From the NCBI GenBank assembly GCA_020860745.1, contig JAJBTR010000164.1:1-9219 (forward strand): 9,219 bases of DNA, read 5' to 3'. Shown here one piece after another: positions 7,167-9,219 of this stretch (position 1 is its first letter; each line of letters begins with the position of its first letter). The stretch is from Lachnospiraceae bacterium (GTDB lineage: Bacteria > Bacillota > Clostridia > Lachnospirales > Lachnospiraceae). The translations under genes were made by a program, and so were the position numbers. The notes beneath the pieces were generated by a model. That model searched no databases and was not told the DNA's origin. It saw only the letters and a program-made list of their open reading frames with translations.

Positions 7167-8014
7167 TTGAACTGCAGAATCTGACAAAAAAATTCGGAGA
7201 GTTTACCGCTGTCGATCATATGGATTTAAAGATTGAGACCGGGGAATTTTTCGGTCTTCTTGGGACAAACGGAGCAGGAAAGACCACGACGATCAACCTG
7301 CTGTCAACGGTTCTGCTTCCCACGGAGGGGAGAGTCCTGGTGGACGGGCAGGAGATGACCCGGACCAACACCCGTCTCAGACGGAAGATCAGCATGATCA
7401 CGCAGGAGTATTCCATGCGCCAGGAGATGACGATGGATGAGGTTATGGAATACCAGGGGCGGCTTTATTATATGCCTCGGAAAAAGATCCGGGAGCGGAC
7501 GGATGAGCTGCTGGAATACTGCGGCCTGATTGAGTTCCGGAAGCGCACGGTTCGCCGACTTTCCGGAGGAATGAAGCGGAAACTGATGGTCTGCCGGGCG
7601 CTCCTCACGGAACCGGAGATTCTGCTTCTGGATGAGCCGACAGCGGGAATGGATGCGGTTTCCCGGCGGCAGATGTGGGGGCTGCTCCGAAAACTTAACA
7701 ACCAGAATCTGACGATCGTTCTCACCACTCACTATATGGAGGAGGCGGAGGCGCTGTGCCAGAGAGTGGCGTTTATGGAAAAAGGGAAGCTCACTGTTGT
7801 GGACAGCCCGGAGGCGATGATCCGAAATCTTGGAGCTTATGCGGTGGATACCATGGAAGGCGATGAGCAGAAGAGCCGGTTTTTCAGTGACCGGGATGCC
7901 GCGGTGCAGTTCCTGGCCGGGAGTGACCGGCATGCGACGCTCCGGAACACGACGCTGGAAGATGTGTTCGTGAATAATGTTACTTTTCACGGCAAATCTG
8001 GTCGGAGAAACTGA
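7163..8014 (+). CDS. ABC exporter ATPase (NodI/DrrA-like), 3' end formed by an inserted element
   Basis: A 283-residue ATPase with Walker A GTNGAGKT (34-41), Q-loop Gln81, signature LSGGM (133-137), Walker B LLLDEP (154-159) and His190, plus the TTLEDVF motif (263-269) that marks the DrrA/NodI/NatA exporter type. It should drive the ABC-2 permease encoded downstream. Its start overlaps the methyltransferase stop by four bases. Homologues usually end soon after LEDVF. Here the tail NNVTFHGKSGRRN runs into an inverted-repeat arm (7995-8013) that encodes the last residues and most of the stop codon. The C terminus was therefore probably altered by insertion of the structured element that follows. 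The ATPase core is intact and should be functional. Its substrate is unknown. Confidence 0.88.
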   Translation: MIELQNLTKKFGEFTAVDHMDLKIETGEFFGLLGTNGAGKTTTINLLSTVLLPTEGRVLVDGQEMTRTNTRLRRKISMITQEYSMRQEMTMDEVMEYQGRLYYMPRKKIRERTDELLEYCGLIEFRKRTVRRLSGGMKRKLMVCRALLTEPEILLLDEPTAGMDAVSRRQMWGLLRKLNNQNLTIVLTTHYMEEAEALCQRVAFMEKGKLTVVDSPEAMIRNLGAYAVDTMEGDEQKSRFFSDRDAAVQFLAGSDRHATLRNTTLEDVFVNNVTFHGKSGRRN

Positions 8015-8258
8015 ATCGTCGTGGCCCAGACCACCTTCTCTTGCCACAATGCGGCAATTCACCTTGTGCTTGCACGTAAGAGGCAGTTTCTCCGTCCAGA
8101 TTAGACCTGTGAAACAGGGACTTCCACCCGCATAAGCAATCTTAGCTGCGTGAGCAGCGGTATAAGTGAGATAGAAAATCTCTGATTTTCGTAATCGAAC
8201 TTATGTATAACTAAGCACGCGAAGCGGGCGGGATTGCGCATGTTGGGTGGAGGGACCG
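7995..8258. repeat. Structured inserted element with inverted repeats, unknown family
   Basis: This fills most of the 277-base gap between the exporter genes and has no credible ORF. Arm 7995-8013 and arm 8084-8102 are inverted copies matching at 18 of 19 positions. Further pairings are GTGG/CCAC (8021-8034), TTGCC/GGCAA (8041-8057), GTGC/GCAC (8066-8075), CCTGT/ACAGG (8106-8118), GCTGC/GCAGC closing a GTGA tetraloop (8145-8158), and GAAAATC/GATTTTC (8174-8190). A long-range imperfect stem joins 8121-8140 with 8233-8253. This density suggests a folded RNA or a palindromic, MITE-like interspersed element. No transposase or group II intron domain V motif was recognised. The bounds are approximate. 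Confidence 0.6.
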
Positions 8259-8291
8259 TGAAAAGTAATATAAAATGGATTAGGAATAGAA

Positions 8292-9023
8292 ATGGGAATT
8301 GTAACAGTTTTATGGGAAAAATGGAGAGAATTCGTCAGGGACTTTTATAAGATCACGCTGGCGGCCATGATTGCGCCGCTGATGTATCTCCTGGTATTCG
8401 GGTTCGGTCTGCAGATGATGTCCCACGGGGAATCTTATCTGAATTATCTGATCCCGGGCGTTGTGGCGCTCTCCAGCATGAACGGAAGCTTTGGCGCGGT
8501 TGCACAGAACCTGACGGTACAGAGGATGTATGAGCGTGCGTTGGACCAGGTCATGATTTCTCCCACGCCGCTCTGGCAGTTTATCGTGGGTCAGATCATA
8601 GCCGGGAGCCTGCGCGGAATCTATTCCGGCCTGATCATTATGATTCTGGTATTGCCGGTGAAAACGGGGCTTGTGTTTAACGGATTTACGTTCCTTATCA
8701 AGTTTTTAAATGGTGCGGCGTTTTCCACGATCGCGGTGGTCGTATCGTTCTGTGCAAAAAACCATACCGACATGCCGCGGTTCAGCAATTTTGTTATCAT
8801 GCCGATGTCCTTTTTGTGCAATACCTTTTTCTCGCTGGACAGCCTGCCGCCGGCAGCCTCCAAAGTGCTGAATGCCCTGCCGTTGTCGCAGGCCAGCCTG
8901 ATGATCCGGGAGATTGCGGGCGGAGGGAGCGCCTCGGCAAAAGGGATATTGATTTTGCTGGCCTATGTGGCGGTTTTCCTGGCATTGGCTTTTGTATTTA
9001 TTTATAGAAAGAAAAACATCTAA
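8292..9023 (+). CDS. ABC-2 type exporter permease
   Basis: A 243-residue membrane protein of the ABC-2/NodJ type with about six transmembrane segments. It has the usual short cytoplasmic N terminus (KWREFVRDFYKITLAAMIAPLMYLLVFGFG, about 11-40, given here only as the region), an NLTVQRMYERALDQVMISPTP coupling segment (about 76-96), and the late NTFFSLDSLPPAA stretch (about 176-188) typical of the family. It would form the channel for the ATPase encoded just upstream. Such pairs are normally only a few bases apart, so the 277-base gap is unusual and is explained by the structured element. The ATG at 8292 has a modest AGGA (8282-8285); the reading frame is closed by a stop at 8271, so no longer start is possible. 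The exported substrate is unknown. Confidence 0.87.
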   Translation: MGIVTVLWEKWREFVRDFYKITLAAMIAPLMYLLVFGFGLQMMSHGESYLNYLIPGVVALSSMNGSFGAVAQNLTVQRMYERALDQVMISPTPLWQFIVGQIIAGSLRGIYSGLIIMILVLPVKTGLVFNGFTFLIKFLNGAAFSTIAVVVSFCAKNHTDMPRFSNFVIMPMSFLCNTFFSLDSLPPAASKVLNALPLSQASLMIREIAGGGSASAKGILILLAYVAVFLALAFVFIYRKKNI

Positions 9024-9035
9024 AAGGAATTTACC

Positions 9036-9219
9036 ATGAAACGCTTTTTGATTATCATTTTTTCTGCACTTTTTATCATATCCGCTCTGGCAGCTGCTCC
9101 GCTTACAGCTCACGCGGATCTGCTGTCGGTGGACGCAGACGACGGGGAATATGCGATCGAACTTACCATGACCGGCGGCAGCGGGAAAGCCAGTATCGTC
9201 TCCCCGGCTGTGATGATTG
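9036..9219 (+). CDS. Secreted NEAT-like domain protein, 5' part only
   Basis: The gene starts 13 bases after the permease stop (AAGG at 9024-9027, then ATG) and runs off the window after 61 codons. The product begins with a signal peptide whose likely SPase I site is after AHA (about residue 27), without a lipobox. The sequence DDGEYAIELTMTGGSGKASIVSPAVMI then closely follows the opening of domain 2 of the first lipoprotein (DGTYTIEVTLEGGTGRADIESPATI). It is thus a paralogue of that domain, probably surface exposed, and closes the cluster with the same ligand-binding module that opens it. Total length and C-terminal anchoring cannot be seen. Confidence 0.82.
   Translation, partial: MKRFLIIIFSALFIISALAAAPLTAHADLLSVDADDGEYAIELTMTGGSGKASIVSPAVMI

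Noticed and set aside
7304..8062. Minus-strand reading frame of 252 codons opposite the exporter ATPase
   Set aside because: It mirrors the ATPase codons, shows no domain, and has no supporting start signals.
7995..8258. Group II intron or IS element remnant
   Set aside because: No domain V-like sequence, reverse transcriptase or transposase fragment could be recognised, so I left the family unnamed.

Overview
The window looks like chromosomal DNA of an anaerobic Gram-positive bacterium of the Clostridia, most likely Lachnospiraceae. This is inferred from GC content near 50%, purine-rich AGGAGG-type ribosome binding sites, sigma-A promoters, SPase II lipoproteins with acidic linkers, and the protein families present. 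No rRNA, tRNA, CRISPR array, integrase or transposase gene was seen.

Left part (1-1426): a hairpin terminator at 26-65, then a minus-strand OFA-family (oxalate/formate antiporter-like) MFS transporter with a near-consensus promoter (TTGCAC, 17 nt, TATAAT). Middle control region (1427-1778): a perfect 11-6-11 palindrome overlapping a candidate plus-strand promoter, followed by two stable leader hairpins.

Right part (1779 to the end): a plus-strand cluster of eight genes reading in one direction. In order: a lipoprotein with two NEAT-like beta domains; a FecB/BtuF-type substrate-binding lipoprotein whose signal-peptide region carries a +1 frameshift; a FecCD/BtuC-type permease; a FepC/BtuD-type ATPase with a C-terminal extension; a CbiL/CobI-type precorrin-2 C20-methyltransferase; an ATPase and an ABC-2 permease of the drug/NodIJ exporter type; and the start of a secreted protein that repeats the second NEAT-like domain of the first gene.

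The best working model is an envelope system that captures and imports a metal-tetrapyrrole or similar metal chelate. Surface domains would collect the ligand, the FecB/CD/C importer would move it in, the methyltransferase would link it to corrinoid chemistry, and the exporter would have a partner role not visible here. The ligand (heme, corrinoid, other) cannot be decided from sequence.

Two oddities deserve attention. One is the frameshift between a perfect start/RBS and a perfect lipoprotein signal peptide. The other is a roughly 265-base structured insert with inverted repeats (about 7995-8258), which separates the exporter ATPase from its permease and supplies the ATPase's last codons.
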